Below the pieces are notes generated by a model that made no database searches, was not told where the DNA came from, and worked only from the letters and a program-made list of their open reading frames with translations. The position numbers and the translations under genes were made by a program. Below are positions 33,524 to 43,258 of a stretch of DNA of 64,000 nt, in pieces (the stretch's first letter is position 1; every line of letters begins with the position of its first letter). This DNA comes from Microbacterium atlanticum (lineage in GTDB: Bacteria > Actinomycetota > Actinomycetes > Actinomycetales > Microbacteriaceae). The stretch is taken from contig NZ_CP063813.1 of NCBI RefSeq assembly GCF_015277815.1, forward strand, positions 248,001 through 312,000. The letters run 5' to 3'.

Positions 33524-33545
33524 GGCCCTCTTCGAGAAAAGGGCC
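33524..33545 (-). terminator. Hairpin between tRNA-Asp and tRNA-Phe
   Basis: On the minus strand GGCCCT ... AGGGCC with inner TTC/GAA pairing and a following TTTCG. It may end a fraction of tRNA-Glu/Asp transcripts or act in processing. Confidence 0.5.
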
Positions 33546-33557
33546 CGTCGCTCGGAG

Positions 33558-33631
33558 CGACCCTGACGGGACTTGAACCCGCGACCTCCGCCGTGACAGG
33601 GCGGCACGCTAACCAACTGCGCTACAGGGCC
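33558..33631 (-). tRNA. tRNA-Asp (GTC)
   Basis: A 74-base cloverleaf on the minus strand: acceptor GGCCCTG / CAGGGTC, D-arm GCGCAGTTGGTTAGCGT, anticodon stem-loop CCGCC-CTGTCAC-GGCGG with anticodon GTC, T-arm with GGGTTCAAGTCCC, and discriminator G, as expected for tRNA-Asp. Confidence 0.95.
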
Positions 33632-33653
33632 ATGCTTATTGAGTTGTGTGGAG

Positions 33654-33726
33654 TGACCCCAACGGGATTCGAACCCGTGCTACCGCCGTGAAAGGGCGGC
33701 GTCCTAGGCCGCTAAACGATGGGGCC
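33654..33726 (-). tRNA. tRNA-Glu (TTC)
   Basis: A 73-base cloverleaf on the minus strand: acceptor GGCCCCA / TGGGGTC with discriminator A, D-arm region GTTTAGCGGCCTAGGAC, anticodon stem-loop CCGCC-CTTTCAC-GGCGG with anticodon TTC, and T-arm GGGTTCGAATCCC. First gene of the tRNA cluster. Confidence 0.95.
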
Positions 33727-33760
33727 GGGTGAACCTTTGGGGGCTCACTGCCGAGGACCA

Positions 33761-33766
33761 AGCATA
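33761..33766 (-). promoter_or_regulatory. -10 box of the tRNA-Glu-Asp-Phe cluster
   Basis: TATGCT on the minus strand, about 35 bases before tRNA-Glu. A weak TTCGCG lies 18 bases further upstream. Confidence 0.4.
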
Positions 33767-33887
33767 CGTAATCGCCGTGCAAAACGCGAATCGAGGGCGC
33801 GGCGCTCTTGTCAAACGGCCGCAGGAGGCGCACACTGGCGCAATGACCGCCGCCCGAGGCGGGCGGTGGTGATGCGCAGGTGGGGGC

Positions 33888-33915
33888 TTGCGCATGTTAC
33901 CGATGTTGCTAGTGT
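33888..33915 (+). promoter_or_regulatory. Promoter of the M23 peptidase gene
   Basis: -35 TTGCGC (33888-33893), 16-base spacer, -10 TAGTGT (33910-33915) preceded by TGC as an extended -10. Confidence 0.45.
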
Positions 33916-33946
33916 GAAACGAGTGACGCCGCGAGGGGAGGGTCCG

Positions 33947-35380
33947 GTGCAGCTCGACCGAGTCAGCGCGAAGGTCATCGTCGACGACGCCGTCGACGAC
34001 TGCGGTTGCGCACCGACACCGGCCGAACAGCGGCGCCTCTGGCCCGCGATGAACCGTCGCACCGCGCTCGGACTCGGCATCCTCGGTGTCGCCGCGCTGG
34101 GCGCAGGCGGCGCGGTCCTCGGCCCGCTGGTGAGTCCCGCATTCGCCGCCGACTATCCGTCGTGGGACGAGGTCGCCGCCGCCCGGGCGAACGAGGCCGC
34201 CAAGGCCGCAGAGATCGTCAACATCCAGAATCTCATCGCCGGCCTCGAGGCCGAGGTCGCCTCGAAGCGCCAGATCGCGCAGCAGCTCGCCGACGAGTTC
34301 TACGTCGCCCAGCAGGAGTACTTCGACGCCGCGCTGCGCGCCGACCAGCTGCAGCAGGAGGCCGACGCGCAGGCATCCGCCGCGGTGGACGCCGCGAACA
34401 AGGCCGGCCGCGTCGCCGCCCAGCTCTACCGCAACGGCGGTGACGACACGTCGCTGGAGCTCTTCTTCGCCGGCTCCGCGTCGTCGGCCGATGACCTGCT
34501 GGCGCGCCTCGGCACGATGGACAAGCTCGTCGAGCGCAACCAGGCCGTGTACGCGCAGGCTGTGACCGCGCGCGACTCCGCCCAGAGCCTCAGCGACCAG
34601 GCCGCGGTGCAGCGCACCGAGCGCGACAGGCTGCAGAAGATCGCCGAAGAGAAGATGGCCGCCGCGCAGAAGGCCGCCGACGAGGCGCAGGCGGCGCTGG
34701 ACGCGCAGAACGCCAAGCGCGGCGAGCTCGAGGCGCAGCTGGCAGCCCTTCAGGACACCACCGCCAAGACGGTCGCCGAGTACGAAGAGGGCGAGCGCGT
34801 GCGCAAGGCGGCGGAGGAAGCCGCCCGCGCGGCGGCGGCAGCGGCCGCACGGGCCGAGGCCGAGCGCATCGCCCGCGAGCAGGCGGCCGCGAACGCCGGC
34901 GGCGGTGGTGGTGGCGGGGGCGGCGGCGGAGGCGGCGGAGGCGGCGGCGGTGCTGTCGTCGGCTCCGGCTGGGCCCGGCCCTCGTGGGGCTGGCGCAGCT
35001 CCGGGTACGGTCCGCGCACCGTGCAGTGCGGCAATACGTACTGCTCCAGCGGCTTCCACTACGGCGTCGACCTGGCGGCGGGCTGCGGGTCAGGCATTTA
35101 CGCCGCATACGCCGGACGCGTCGTCTACGCGGGCTGGAACGGCGGGTACGGCAACTACATCAAGATCGACCACGGCGGCGGCATCGGAACCGGCTACGCC
35201 CACATCCGCTCCGGCGGCATCTTCGTGGGCGTGGGCCAGTGGGTCGGTGCCGGCCAGCTCATCGCCAGCGAGGGGAACACCGGCAACTCCTTCGGCTGCC
35301 ACCTGCACTTCGAGACCTATTGGTACGGCTCCCCCGTGAATCCCATCATCTTCATGGCCGACCGCGGCATCGGCGTCTGA
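33947..35380 (+). CDS. Secreted M23-family peptidoglycan endopeptidase with coiled coil and poly-glycine linker
   Basis: The 477-residue protein should cut peptidoglycan cross-bridges outside the cell. An N-terminal stretch containing D-C-G-C-A-P is followed by a twin-arginine-like signal (M-N-R-R-T-A-L-G-L-G, then a hydrophobic segment ending S-P-A-F-A-A). Residues about 70-315 are a charged coiled coil as in EnvC/RipA-like hydrolases. Residues 318-335 are 18 consecutive glycines. The C-terminal LytM domain has the zinc ligands H371-Y-G-V-D375 and H452-L-H454. GTG at 33947 follows GGGGAGGG closely. An ATG at 34049, directly at the signal peptide, lacks a ribosome-binding site. Division or growth of the wall is the probable setting. 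Confidence 0.88.
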   Translation: MQLDRVSAKVIVDDAVDDCGCAPTPAEQRRLWPAMNRRTALGLGILGVAALGAGGAVLGPLVSPAFAADYPSWDEVAAARANEAAKAAEIVNIQNLIAGLEAEVASKRQIAQQLADEFYVAQQEYFDAALRADQLQQEADAQASAAVDAANKAGRVAAQLYRNGGDDTSLELFFAGSASSADDLLARLGTMDKLVERNQAVYAQAVTARDSAQSLSDQAAVQRTERDRLQKIAEEKMAAAQKAADEAQAALDAQNAKRGELEAQLAALQDTTAKTVAEYEEGERVRKAAEEAARAAAAAAARAEAERIAREQAAANAGGGGGGGGGGGGGGGGGGAVVGSGWARPSWGWRSSGYGPRTVQCGNTYCSSGFHYGVDLAAGCGSGIYAAYAGRVVYAGWNGGYGNYIKIDHGGGIGTGYAHIRSGGIFVGVGQWVGAGQLIASEGNTGNSFGCHLHFETYWYGSPVNPIIFMADRGIGV

Positions 35381-35408
35381 GCACGCACCCGGACGCGCCG
35401 CAGAAGAC

Positions 35409-35438
35409 GAAGACCGGATGCCGCGGCATCCGGTCTTC
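35409..35438. terminator. Bidirectional terminator between the M23 gene and ppa
   Basis: A perfect 30-bp palindrome (arms GAAGACCGGATGCCG and CGGCATCCGGTCTTC) between two convergent genes. TTCTCGTG follows on the plus strand. Confidence 0.75.
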
Positions 35439-35452
35439 TCGTGAGGCTCAGG

Positions 35453-35986
35453 TCAGAGCGTGTTCGGCGCGACGCCCTCACCCTGGGTCTTGGTCTGGCC
35501 CTCGTGCTCCGCGAAGCGCGCGAAGGCCTCGTCGACGAGACGCTCGGCCTCGGCCGCGTTCGCCCACTCATCGACCTTCACCCACTTGCCGGGCTCGAGG
35601 TCCTTGTAGTGCTCGAAGAAGTGCGTGATCTCCTTCTGCGTGTACTCCGGGATGTCGCCGACGTCCTGGATGTGCGCCCAGCGGGGGTCCTTGGCGAGCA
35701 CCGCGACGACCTTGTCGTCGCCGCCGGCCTCGTCGCTCATCTTCAGCACACCGACGGGGCGCACCTTCGCGAGGATGCCCGGGGCCAGGTCGTGGTCGAG
35801 CAACACCAGCACGTCGAGCGGATCGCCGTCCTCGCCGAGCGTGTTCTCGAAGAAGCCGTAGTTCGTCGGGTAGCCCATCGGCGTGTACAGGATGCGGTCG
35901 AGGAAAACGCGGCCCGTGCCGTGGTCGACCTCGTACTTGATCTTGCTGTTGCGCGGGATCTCGATGACGGCGTCGTACGCGCCCAT
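35453..35986 (-). CDS. ppa: Inorganic pyrophosphatase
   Basis: The 177-residue soluble family I enzyme hydrolyses pyrophosphate and pulls biosynthetic reactions forward. Family features are [28 protein letters not shown], the metal-binding G-D-P-L-D-V-L-V-L and the [14 protein letters not shown] segment. The ATG at 35986 has AAGGAG at good spacing. An in-frame ATG at 36046 would add 20 unsupported residues. The length is that of bacterial PPases. Confidence 0.95.
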   Translation of the reverse strand: MGAYDAVIEIPRNSKIKYEVDHGTGRVFLDRILYTPMGYPTNYGFFENTLGEDGDPLDVLVLLDHDLAPGILAKVRPVGVLKMSDEAGGDDKVVAVLAKDPRWAHIQDVGDIPEYTQKEITHFFEHYKDLEPGKWVKVDEWANAAEAERLVDEAFARFAEHEGQTKTQGEGVAPNTL

Positions 35987-36047
35987 GTTGTGCTCCTTCG
36001 ACTGGATTGCCGCGACAAGCCTAGTTCCGGGCGTCGCGCGGTCCACA

Positions 36048-36130
36048 ATTCAGTCTGCGCGCGCGGCGGCGCGGACACGTCCCCGGAATTCCGCGGCTGC
36101 CACGCCCGCGTGGGCACGCGCAGACTGAAT
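36048..36130. repeat. 83-bp structured element bounded by a 14-bp inverted repeat
   Basis: ATTCAGTCTGCGCG (36048-36061) and its exact complement CGCGCAGACTGAAT (36117-36130) bound 55 bases that hold smaller palindromes (CGGAATTCCG and GCCC-GCGT-GGGC). It sits between the divergent ppa and tilS genes and ends 20 bases before the tilS -10 box. No flanking target duplication is obvious. It could be a MITE-like or REP-like element, a divergent regulatory site or a structured RNA. Confidence 0.6.
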
Positions 36131-36150
36131 CCTGAACACGCGCGGCCCGG

Positions 36151-36156
36151 TACCGT
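36151..36156 (+). promoter_or_regulatory. -10 box of tilS (leaderless)
   Basis: TACCGT, six bases before the ATG at 36163. Confidence 0.5.
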
Positions 36157-36162
36157 GGGCGC

Positions 36163-37161
36163 ATGACCGACCGCAGGCCCGGGCTGGACCCCGCCGTCGC
36201 CGAGGTCCGGCGGGCCGTCCGCCGGGTGCTGGGCGGCCTTGAACCGGGTGCGACGGTCCTCGTGGCGCTGTCGGGCGGCGCCGACTCGCTCGCCCTGACC
36301 GCGGCGACCGCGTTCGAGGCGCCGAGGCTCGGCCTGCGTCCCGCATCCCTCACGATCGACCACGGGCTGCAGGAGGGATCGACGGATGCGGCCACCGCCG
36401 CAGCCGCGAAGGCCGAGGCCCTCGGGCTCGACGCCCGTGTCGCGCGCGTCGAGGTCGGCACGGCCGGCGGACCCGAGGCGGCGGCACGCGACGCGCGATA
36501 CGCCGCACTCCGCGACGCCGCGCGAACGGAGCGGGCGGCGGCGATCCTCACCGGCCACACACTCGACGACCAGGCGGAGACGGTGCTGCTGGGCCTGGCC
36601 CGGGGCGCGGGCGCGGCGAGTCTGCAGGGCATGGCCGAGGCGTCCGACCTCGACGGCGTGCCGCTGCTGCGCCCGCTGCTCGGCGTGCGGCGCGACACGA
36701 CGAGGGCGGCCTGCGCGGCCGAGGGGCTCCAGCCGTGGGACGACCCGCACAACGGCGACCGCCGCTACGCGCGCGTGCGCGTGCGCCAGTCGGTGCTGCC
36801 GGTGCTCGAGGCCGAGCTGGGGCCGGGGATCGCCGAGGCCCTGGCCCGCACGGCGGCGCAGCTGCGCGAGGACGCCGAGGCGTTCGACGAGATGATCGAC
36901 GAGACGATCGAGGATCTCGTGGAGCATGCCGAGGCGGGCATCTCGGTCTCGGCCGCGGCGCTCGCCGCGAACCCGGCGGCGCTGCGCCACCGCATCATCC
37001 GCCACGTCGTCGCCAGCGAGTTCCACGAGAGCCTCACCCGCACGCAGACGCTCGAGGTCGCCCGGCTCGTCACCGACTGGTCGGGCCAGGGACCCATCGA
37101 TCTGCCCGGATGCCGCGCCCGCCGCCTCGGCGGACACATCGAGTTCACCGCTCGGTCCTGA
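36163..37161 (+). CDS. tilS: tRNA(Ile)-lysidine synthase
   Basis: The 332-residue enzyme modifies the wobble C of tRNA-Ile(CAU) with lysine so that it reads AUA. The PP-loop ATP-binding motif S-G-G-A-D-S-L-A-L lies near residue 36, followed by I-D-H-G-L-Q, the G-H-T-L-D-D-Q-A-E-T motif and R-P-L-L-G-V-R-R. The length is that of the shorter actinobacterial form, without the extended C-terminal domains of E. coli TilS. Thirteen bases separate it from hpt, an arrangement common in actinobacteria (tilS-hpt-ftsH). Confidence 0.93.
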   Translation: MTDRRPGLDPAVAEVRRAVRRVLGGLEPGATVLVALSGGADSLALTAATAFEAPRLGLRPASLTIDHGLQEGSTDAATAAAAKAEALGLDARVARVEVGTAGGPEAAARDARYAALRDAARTERAAAILTGHTLDDQAETVLLGLARGAGAASLQGMAEASDLDGVPLLRPLLGVRRDTTRAACAAEGLQPWDDPHNGDRRYARVRVRQSVLPVLEAELGPGIAEALARTAAQLREDAEAFDEMIDETIEDLVEHAEAGISVSAAALAANPAALRHRIIRHVVASEFHESLTRTQTLEVARLVTDWSGQGPIDLPGCRARRLGGHIEFTARS

Positions 37162-37162
37162 A

Positions 37163-37168
37163 TAGACT
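37163..37168 (+). promoter_or_regulatory. -10 box of hpt (leaderless)
   Basis: TAGACT, six bases before the hpt ATG, overlapping the end of tilS by none; transcription probably starts at the start codon. Confidence 0.5.
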
Positions 37169-37174
37169 CGTCGC

Positions 37175-37726
37175 ATGCGTGCGGCAGACGTCTCCAGCGA
37201 GATCACCGAAGTCCTCGTCACCGAGGAGCAGATCCAGGCCAAGCTCGAGGAGATCGCCGCGCAGGTCGCGGCCGACTACGAGGGCAAGGACCTGCTGCTG
37301 GTCGGCGTCCTCAAGGGCGCGATCATGGTGATGGCCGACTTCTCGCGCCACCTCAAGACCCTGGCGCCGATGGACTGGATGGCCGTCTCCTCGTACGGCG
37401 CGGGCACGAAGTCCAGTGGCGTGGTTCAGATCCGCAAGGACCTCGACACCGACATCCTGGGCAAGCACGTGCTGATCGTCGAGGACATCATCGACTCGGG
37501 CCTGACGCTGAGCTGGCTGCTGGAGAACTTCGCGGCCCGCGGCGCGGCATCCGTCGAGGTCTTCGCGCTGCTGCGCAAGCCCGAGGCCGCCAAGGTCGAG
37601 GTGCGGTGCAAGTACGTCGGCTTCGACATCCCGACGGAGTTCGTCGTCGGCTACGGCCTCGACTACGCCGAGCGGTACCGCAACCTCCGCGACGTCGCGG
37701 TCCTCGCGCCCCACGTGTACTCCTGA
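37175..37726 (+). CDS. hpt: Hypoxanthine phosphoribosyltransferase
   Basis: The 183-residue purine-salvage enzyme makes IMP (and GMP) from hypoxanthine or guanine and PRPP. The PRPP-binding motif V-L-I-V-E-D-I-I-D-S-G-L-T-L lies near residues 103-116, preceded by G-V-L-K-G-A and S-S-Y-G-A-G-T-K-S-S-G. The C-terminal F-V-V-G-Y-G-L-D-Y-A-E-R-Y-R is the flexible end of the family. It stands between tilS and ftsH as in many actinobacteria and has its own leaderless promoter. Confidence 0.95.
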   Translation: MRAADVSSEITEVLVTEEQIQAKLEEIAAQVAADYEGKDLLLVGVLKGAIMVMADFSRHLKTLAPMDWMAVSSYGAGTKSSGVVQIRKDLDTDILGKHVLIVEDIIDSGLTLSWLLENFAARGAASVEVFALLRKPEAAKVEVRCKYVGFDIPTEFVVGYGLDYAERYRNLRDVAVLAPHVYS

Positions 37727-37784
37727 GCCCGGGCTCCGATTACGCCCGAGGCGAATGCACAGTCAGCGCCTAGGAACCCCGCGA

Positions 37785-37790
37785 TACCCT
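37785..37790 (+). promoter_or_regulatory. -10-like box of ftsH
   Basis: TACCCT, giving a leader of about 70 bases. In the leader AAAGGGG lies 20 bases before the ATG, with a GGGC-TCGC-GCCC hairpin between that could bring the two closer together. Confidence 0.35.
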
Positions 37791-37864
37791 GATTCAACCG
37801 TCGACGGGGGGTTTCCCGTCTGCGGCGGCACGTCGACGAAAGGGGTCGGGCTCGCGCCCGCACC

Positions 37865-39871
<2,007 letters not shown>

Positions 39872-39880
39872 GCTCGGCCC

Positions 39881-40468
39881 GTGGCCGTCGATCGGGAGCG
39901 CGTCGCCGCGCTCGTGCGGGAACTGCTCGAGGCGATCGGTGAGGACCCCGAGCGCCCGGGACTCAAGCTGACCCCGACGCGCGTCGCCGACGCCTACGCG
40001 GAGTTCTTCGCGGGCGTCGGACAGGATGCCTCGGCGCCGCTCGCGCACACCATCTCGGTGACCCGCGGGCCGGCTCCCGACACGCTGCCGTCGGGGGCGG
40101 TGATGCTGCGCGACATCCTGTTCCGCTCCGTGTGCGAGCACCATCTGCTGCCGTTCCGCGGCCACGCGCACCTGGCGTACCTTCCGGGCGAGCAGGTGGT
40201 GGGGCTCGGCGCGCTGCCGAAGGTGGTCGACATCCTGTCGTCGCGTCCGCAGGTGCAGGAGCGCCTGGGGGAGCAGATCGCCGATGTGATCGCCGCTTCA
40301 CTCGATGCCCGCGGCGTGCTGGTCGTGCTCGAGGCGAGCCATGAGTGCGTCACGATGCGCGGCGGACGACAGCCGGATGCCTCGACCGTCACGATCGCCG
40401 CCCGCGGCGAGTTCGCCGAGCCGGCCGCCCGCGCTGAGCTGGTGGCGCTGATGGGGGCCGGCCGGTGA
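39881..40468 (+). CDS. folE: GTP cyclohydrolase I
   Basis: The 195-residue enzyme makes 7,8-dihydroneopterin triphosphate from GTP, the first step of folate synthesis. Visible features are R-P-G-L-K-L-T-P-T-R-V-A, the zinc-site S-V-C-E-H-H-L-L-P-F-R-G, G-L-G-A-L-P-K-V-V-D-I and A-S-H-E-C-V-T-M-R-G. The start is GTG with a leaderless -10 box. Its stop overlaps the folP start, so the fol genes are translated as one unit. Confidence 0.95.
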   Translation: MAVDRERVAALVRELLEAIGEDPERPGLKLTPTRVADAYAEFFAGVGQDASAPLAHTISVTRGPAPDTLPSGAVMLRDILFRSVCEHHLLPFRGHAHLAYLPGEQVVGLGALPKVVDILSSRPQVQERLGEQIADVIAASLDARGVLVVLEASHECVTMRGGRQPDASTVTIAARGEFAEPAARAELVALMGAGR

Positions 40469-41304
40469 TGACGACGCTCATCATGGGGATCGTGAACGTC
40501 ACGCCCGATTCGTTCAGCGACGGCGGTCGCTATGCGGATGCCGACGCCGCCGTCGCCCACGGCCTGCGGCTGCGCGCCGAGGGCGCGCACCTCCTCGACG
40601 TGGGCGGCGAGTCCACGCGGCCCGGCGCGGAGCGCGTGGCGCCGCGCGTGGAGCAGGACCGCGTGCTGCCCGTCGTGCGTGCGCTCGCCGAGGCCGGCGC
40701 CGTCGTGAGCATCGACACCATGAACGCGTCGACGGCTGTGGCGGCCGTGGAGGCGGGTGCCCGCATCGTCAACGACGTGTCGGGCGGGCTCGCCGACCCC
40801 GACCTGCTCGCGGCCGTGGCGCCGACGGGCGCCGACGTCGCGCTGGGCCACTGGCGCGGCCCCTCCACCGACATGTATGCGCGCGCACAGTACGACGACG
40901 TCGTCGACGAGGTCGTGCGCGAGCTGCGGGGAAGGGTCGAGGCGGCGGCATCCGCCGGCATCGCCCCGTCGCGGGTGATCCTCGACCCGGGGATCGGGTT
41001 CGGCAAGAAGGGCGCCCAGAACTGGGCCGTGCTGCACGAGCTCGACCGCCTCGTCGGCCTCGGACCGCGGCTGCTCGTGGGCACGAGCCGCAAGCGGTTC
41101 CTCGCCGAGACGCTCGAGCCCGATCCGGCCGAGGTCGATGAGGCCCGCCGCGATCTCGCGACGGCTGTCACGAGCGTCCTCGCCGCCCAGGCGGGGGCGT
41201 GGGCCGTGCGCGTGCACGATGTGGCCGCCACTCGCGACGCCCTCGTCGTCGCCCGTGGCTGGCAGGAAGGGATCCGATGGACGTCGTCGACGAGATCACC
41301 CTGA
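40465..41304 (+). CDS. folP: Dihydropteroate synthase
   Basis: The 279-residue TIM-barrel enzyme joins p-aminobenzoate to dihydropterin pyrophosphate and is the sulfonamide target. Signatures are I-M-G-I-V-N-V-T-P-D-S-F-S-D-G-G, D-V-G-G-E-S-T-R-P-G-A, S-I-D-T-M, I-V-N-D-V-S-G-G and I-L-D-P-G-I-G-F-G-K. GTG at 40465 (overlapping the folE stop) or the ATG one codon later may be used. The end overlaps folB by 28 bases. Confidence 0.95.
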   Translation: MMTTLIMGIVNVTPDSFSDGGRYADADAAVAHGLRLRAEGAHLLDVGGESTRPGAERVAPRVEQDRVLPVVRALAEAGAVVSIDTMNASTAVAAVEAGARIVNDVSGGLADPDLLAAVAPTGADVALGHWRGPSTDMYARAQYDDVVDEVVRELRGRVEAAASAGIAPSRVILDPGIGFGKKGAQNWAVLHELDRLVGLGPRLLVGTSRKRFLAETLEPDPAEVDEARRDLATAVTSVLAAQAGAWAVRVHDVAATRDALVVARGWQEGIRWTSSTRSP

Positions 41305-41672
41305 CGGGGGTGCGCGCCTTCGGGTATCACGGGGTGCTCCCCGAGGAGAGAACCCGCGGCCAGGAGTTCGTCGTGGACGCGACGCTCTACCTGAGCACGG
41401 CGTCGGCGGCGGCATCCGACGATGTCACCGACACGGTGCACTACGGTGAGGCCGCCCAGCGCATCGCGGCCGTGGTGGCCGGAGAGCCCGTCAACCTCAT
41501 CGAGACCGTCGCCGCGCGGATCGCCGACGAGCTGCTCGCCTACGACCTTGTCAGGATGGTGTCCGTGACGATCCACAAGCCGCAGGCCCCGATCCCGGTG
41601 CCGTTCTCCGACGTGTCGGTCACGATCCGCCGCGTGCGAGCCGGTGCGACCGTCGGGACGGCGGCGCCGTGA
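41277..41672 (+). CDS. folB: Dihydroneopterin aldolase
   Basis: The 131-residue enzyme converts dihydroneopterin to 6-hydroxymethyl-dihydropterin and glycolaldehyde. It shows F-G-Y-H-G-V-L-P-E-E-R near the N-terminus, V-H-Y-G-E-A-A-Q-R-I, L-I-E-T-V-A-A-R-I-A and V-T-I-H-K-P-Q-A-P-I with the catalytic Lys. The ATG at 41277 has GGAAGGGA upstream, inside the end of folP. Its stop overlaps folK by four bases. Confidence 0.94.
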   Translation: MDVVDEITLTGVRAFGYHGVLPEERTRGQEFVVDATLYLSTASAAASDDVTDTVHYGEAAQRIAAVVAGEPVNLIETVAARIADELLAYDLVRMVSVTIHKPQAPIPVPFSDVSVTIRRVRAGATVGTAAP

Positions 41673-42247
41673 GCCGCCGGCTGGCTCAGGGGTTCGAGGG
41701 CGAGAGCTCGCACCGCCGCCGCGACGCCGTGGAGGCGGTGGTCGCGCTCGGCGCGAACCTCGGCGACCGGGCTGCGACGATGACGGTGGCGATCAAGGAG
41801 CTCGCGCGACTGCCGCTGGTCGGGGCGGTGCGGGTGTCGGAGCCCATCGAGACCGTCGCCGTGACGAAGGACGGGCCGGATGCCTCGGCCCCGGCGTACC
41901 TCAACGCGGTGGCGGTCCTCACCACCCGGCTGGCGCCGTCGGTTCTGCTCGCATACCTGCACGCCATCGAACAGCGCCACGGGCGGACCCGATCGGCCCG
42001 GCGGTTCGCGAACGAGCCGGGGTGGGAGGACCGCACGCTCGACCTGGACCTGATCGCGTACGGCGACCTCGTCAGCGACGACCCGAGCCTGTTGATCCCC
42101 CACCCCCGCGCGGCCGAGCGCGAGTTCGTGCTGGGGCCGTGGCTCGCCGTCGACCCCGATGCGGTGCTGCCGGGCGTCGGCCGGGTCGACGAGGCTCTCG
42201 CGCGACTCCGGGAGGCGGACGGGCAGGCCGACGAGGCGGGTCGATGA
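41669..42247 (+). CDS. folK: Hydroxymethyl-dihydropterin pyrophosphokinase
   Basis: The 192-residue kinase pyrophosphorylates 6-hydroxymethyl-dihydropterin. It has a roughly 20-residue N-terminal extension, then V-A-L-G-A-N-L-G-D-R, the R-T-L-D-L-D-L-I-A-Y metal and substrate motif and I-P-H-P-R-A-A-E-R-E-F-V-L-G-P-W. The GTG start overlaps the folB stop, and its stop overlaps the following membrane-protein gene, so translation is coupled throughout. Confidence 0.94.
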   Translation: MSRRLAQGFEGESSHRRRDAVEAVVALGANLGDRAATMTVAIKELARLPLVGAVRVSEPIETVAVTKDGPDASAPAYLNAVAVLTTRLAPSVLLAYLHAIEQRHGRTRSARRFANEPGWEDRTLDLDLIAYGDLVSDDPSLLIPHPRAAEREFVLGPWLAVDPDAVLPGVGRVDEALARLREADGQADEAGR

Positions 42248-42741
42248 AGCGCACGAGCGCCGGCGTCCTGCTGCTGGCCGCCGCTCTGGGGCTCGCGGCC
42301 GGCTTCCTCGTGGACCAGCTGCTGACAGCCGCCGGACGCCCGACGTTCACACCGGCGGTCACCCTCCCCATCCTGCTGGTGCTGCTCGGCGCCGTGGTCG
42401 TCGTGCTCGCCCTGCCCATCCGCCGGGCCACCCGCCGGGGGTCGACGTCGGCGGTGAACCCGTTCCGCGCGGTGCGCATCGCGATGCTCGCGAAGGCGTC
42501 GAGCATCGTCGGCGCCGTCATCGGGGGGCTCGGCGGCGGGCTGTGGATCTTCCTCGCGACCCGGCCCGTCACGCCGTCGATAGGCTCGTGGGGAACGGTC
42601 ATCGCGACGACCGTGTGCGGCGCCCTGCTGGTCGCCGCCGGTCTTATCGCGGAGCACCTGTGCACGATCCGGAAGGACGACGATGACGAACAGCCCGGAG
42701 GCGACGACCCCGGACTCCACCCCCGCCTCCACGACCACTGA
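42244..42741 (+). CDS. DUF3180-type membrane protein
   Basis: The 165-residue integral membrane protein has four hydrophobic segments (about 8-28, 38-58, 85-105, 117-138). It carries an Arg-rich cytoplasmic stretch between segments 2 and 3 (R-R-A-T-R-R-G) and a His/Asp-rich tail. A protein of this kind (DUF3180) follows folK in many actinobacteria, as at the equivalent position in Mycobacterium tuberculosis. Its function is unknown. The last 59 bases overlap the start of the next gene in another frame. Confidence 0.8.
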   Translation: MKRTSAGVLLLAAALGLAAGFLVDQLLTAAGRPTFTPAVTLPILLVLLGAVVVVLALPIRRATRRGSTSAVNPFRAVRIAMLAKASSIVGAVIGGLGGGLWIFLATRPVTPSIGSWGTVIATTVCGALLVAAGLIAEHLCTIRKDDDDEQPGGDDPGLHPRLHDH

Positions 42742-43258
42742 CGCGGGTTACGACCGGATCGCCGAACCGCGGTCGGAGAACCGCCTCGTCCTGACCGAGG
42801 GCGTCTGGCACCAGATCTCGCCGAAGTACGTGAAGGTGCAGTTCATCTCGTCCGGCTCGTTCCTGCTCGTCGTCATCGCGGCGACCCTGGTGCTGACGCT
42901 CCTGATGCACCAGCTGTGGGCGTGGATCCCCGGCGTCATCATGACCGTGATCATCGGATGGACGCTGGCGATCCTGCCGCGCCAGGCGCGCTCGATCGGC
43001 TACCAGCTGCGCGAGGACGATCTGGTCTTCCGTCGCGGCATCCTGTGGCAGCGCTTCGTCGCCGTCCCGTACGGCCGCATGCAGCTCATCGACATCACCC
43101 ACGGCCCGCTGGACCGCGGGTTCGGCATCGCGCAGCTCAAGTTCGTCACCGCCGCGGCGGCGACCGGTGTGACGATCCCGGGCCTGGAGCAGGCGACCGC
43201 CGAGACGCTCCGCGATCACCTGGTGCAGGTGGCCGAGAGCAGGCGCACGGGCCTATGA
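42683..43258 (+). CDS. Bacterial PH-domain membrane protein (YdbS-like)
   Basis: The 191-residue protein has a Thr/Ser/Pro-rich cytosolic N-terminus, two membrane helices (about 55-75 and 82-98) and a C-terminal bacterial PH domain of the YdbS/YdbT type (Q-L-R-E-D-D-L-V-F-R-R-G-I-L-W-Q-R, then V-P-Y-G-R-M-Q-L-I-D-I-T-H-G-P-L-D-R in part). ATG at 42683 gives a 59-base overlap with the previous gene. It is coupled to the larger PH-domain protein that follows (ATGA overlap), and in Bacillus such pairs work together. The role is unknown, possibly membrane stress protection. Confidence 0.85.
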   Translation: MTNSPEATTPDSTPASTTTDAGYDRIAEPRSENRLVLTEGVWHQISPKYVKVQFISSGSFLLVVIAATLVLTLLMHQLWAWIPGVIMTVIIGWTLAILPRQARSIGYQLREDDLVFRRGILWQRFVAVPYGRMQLIDITHGPLDRGFGIAQLKFVTAAAATGVTIPGLEQATAETLRDHLVQVAESRRTGL

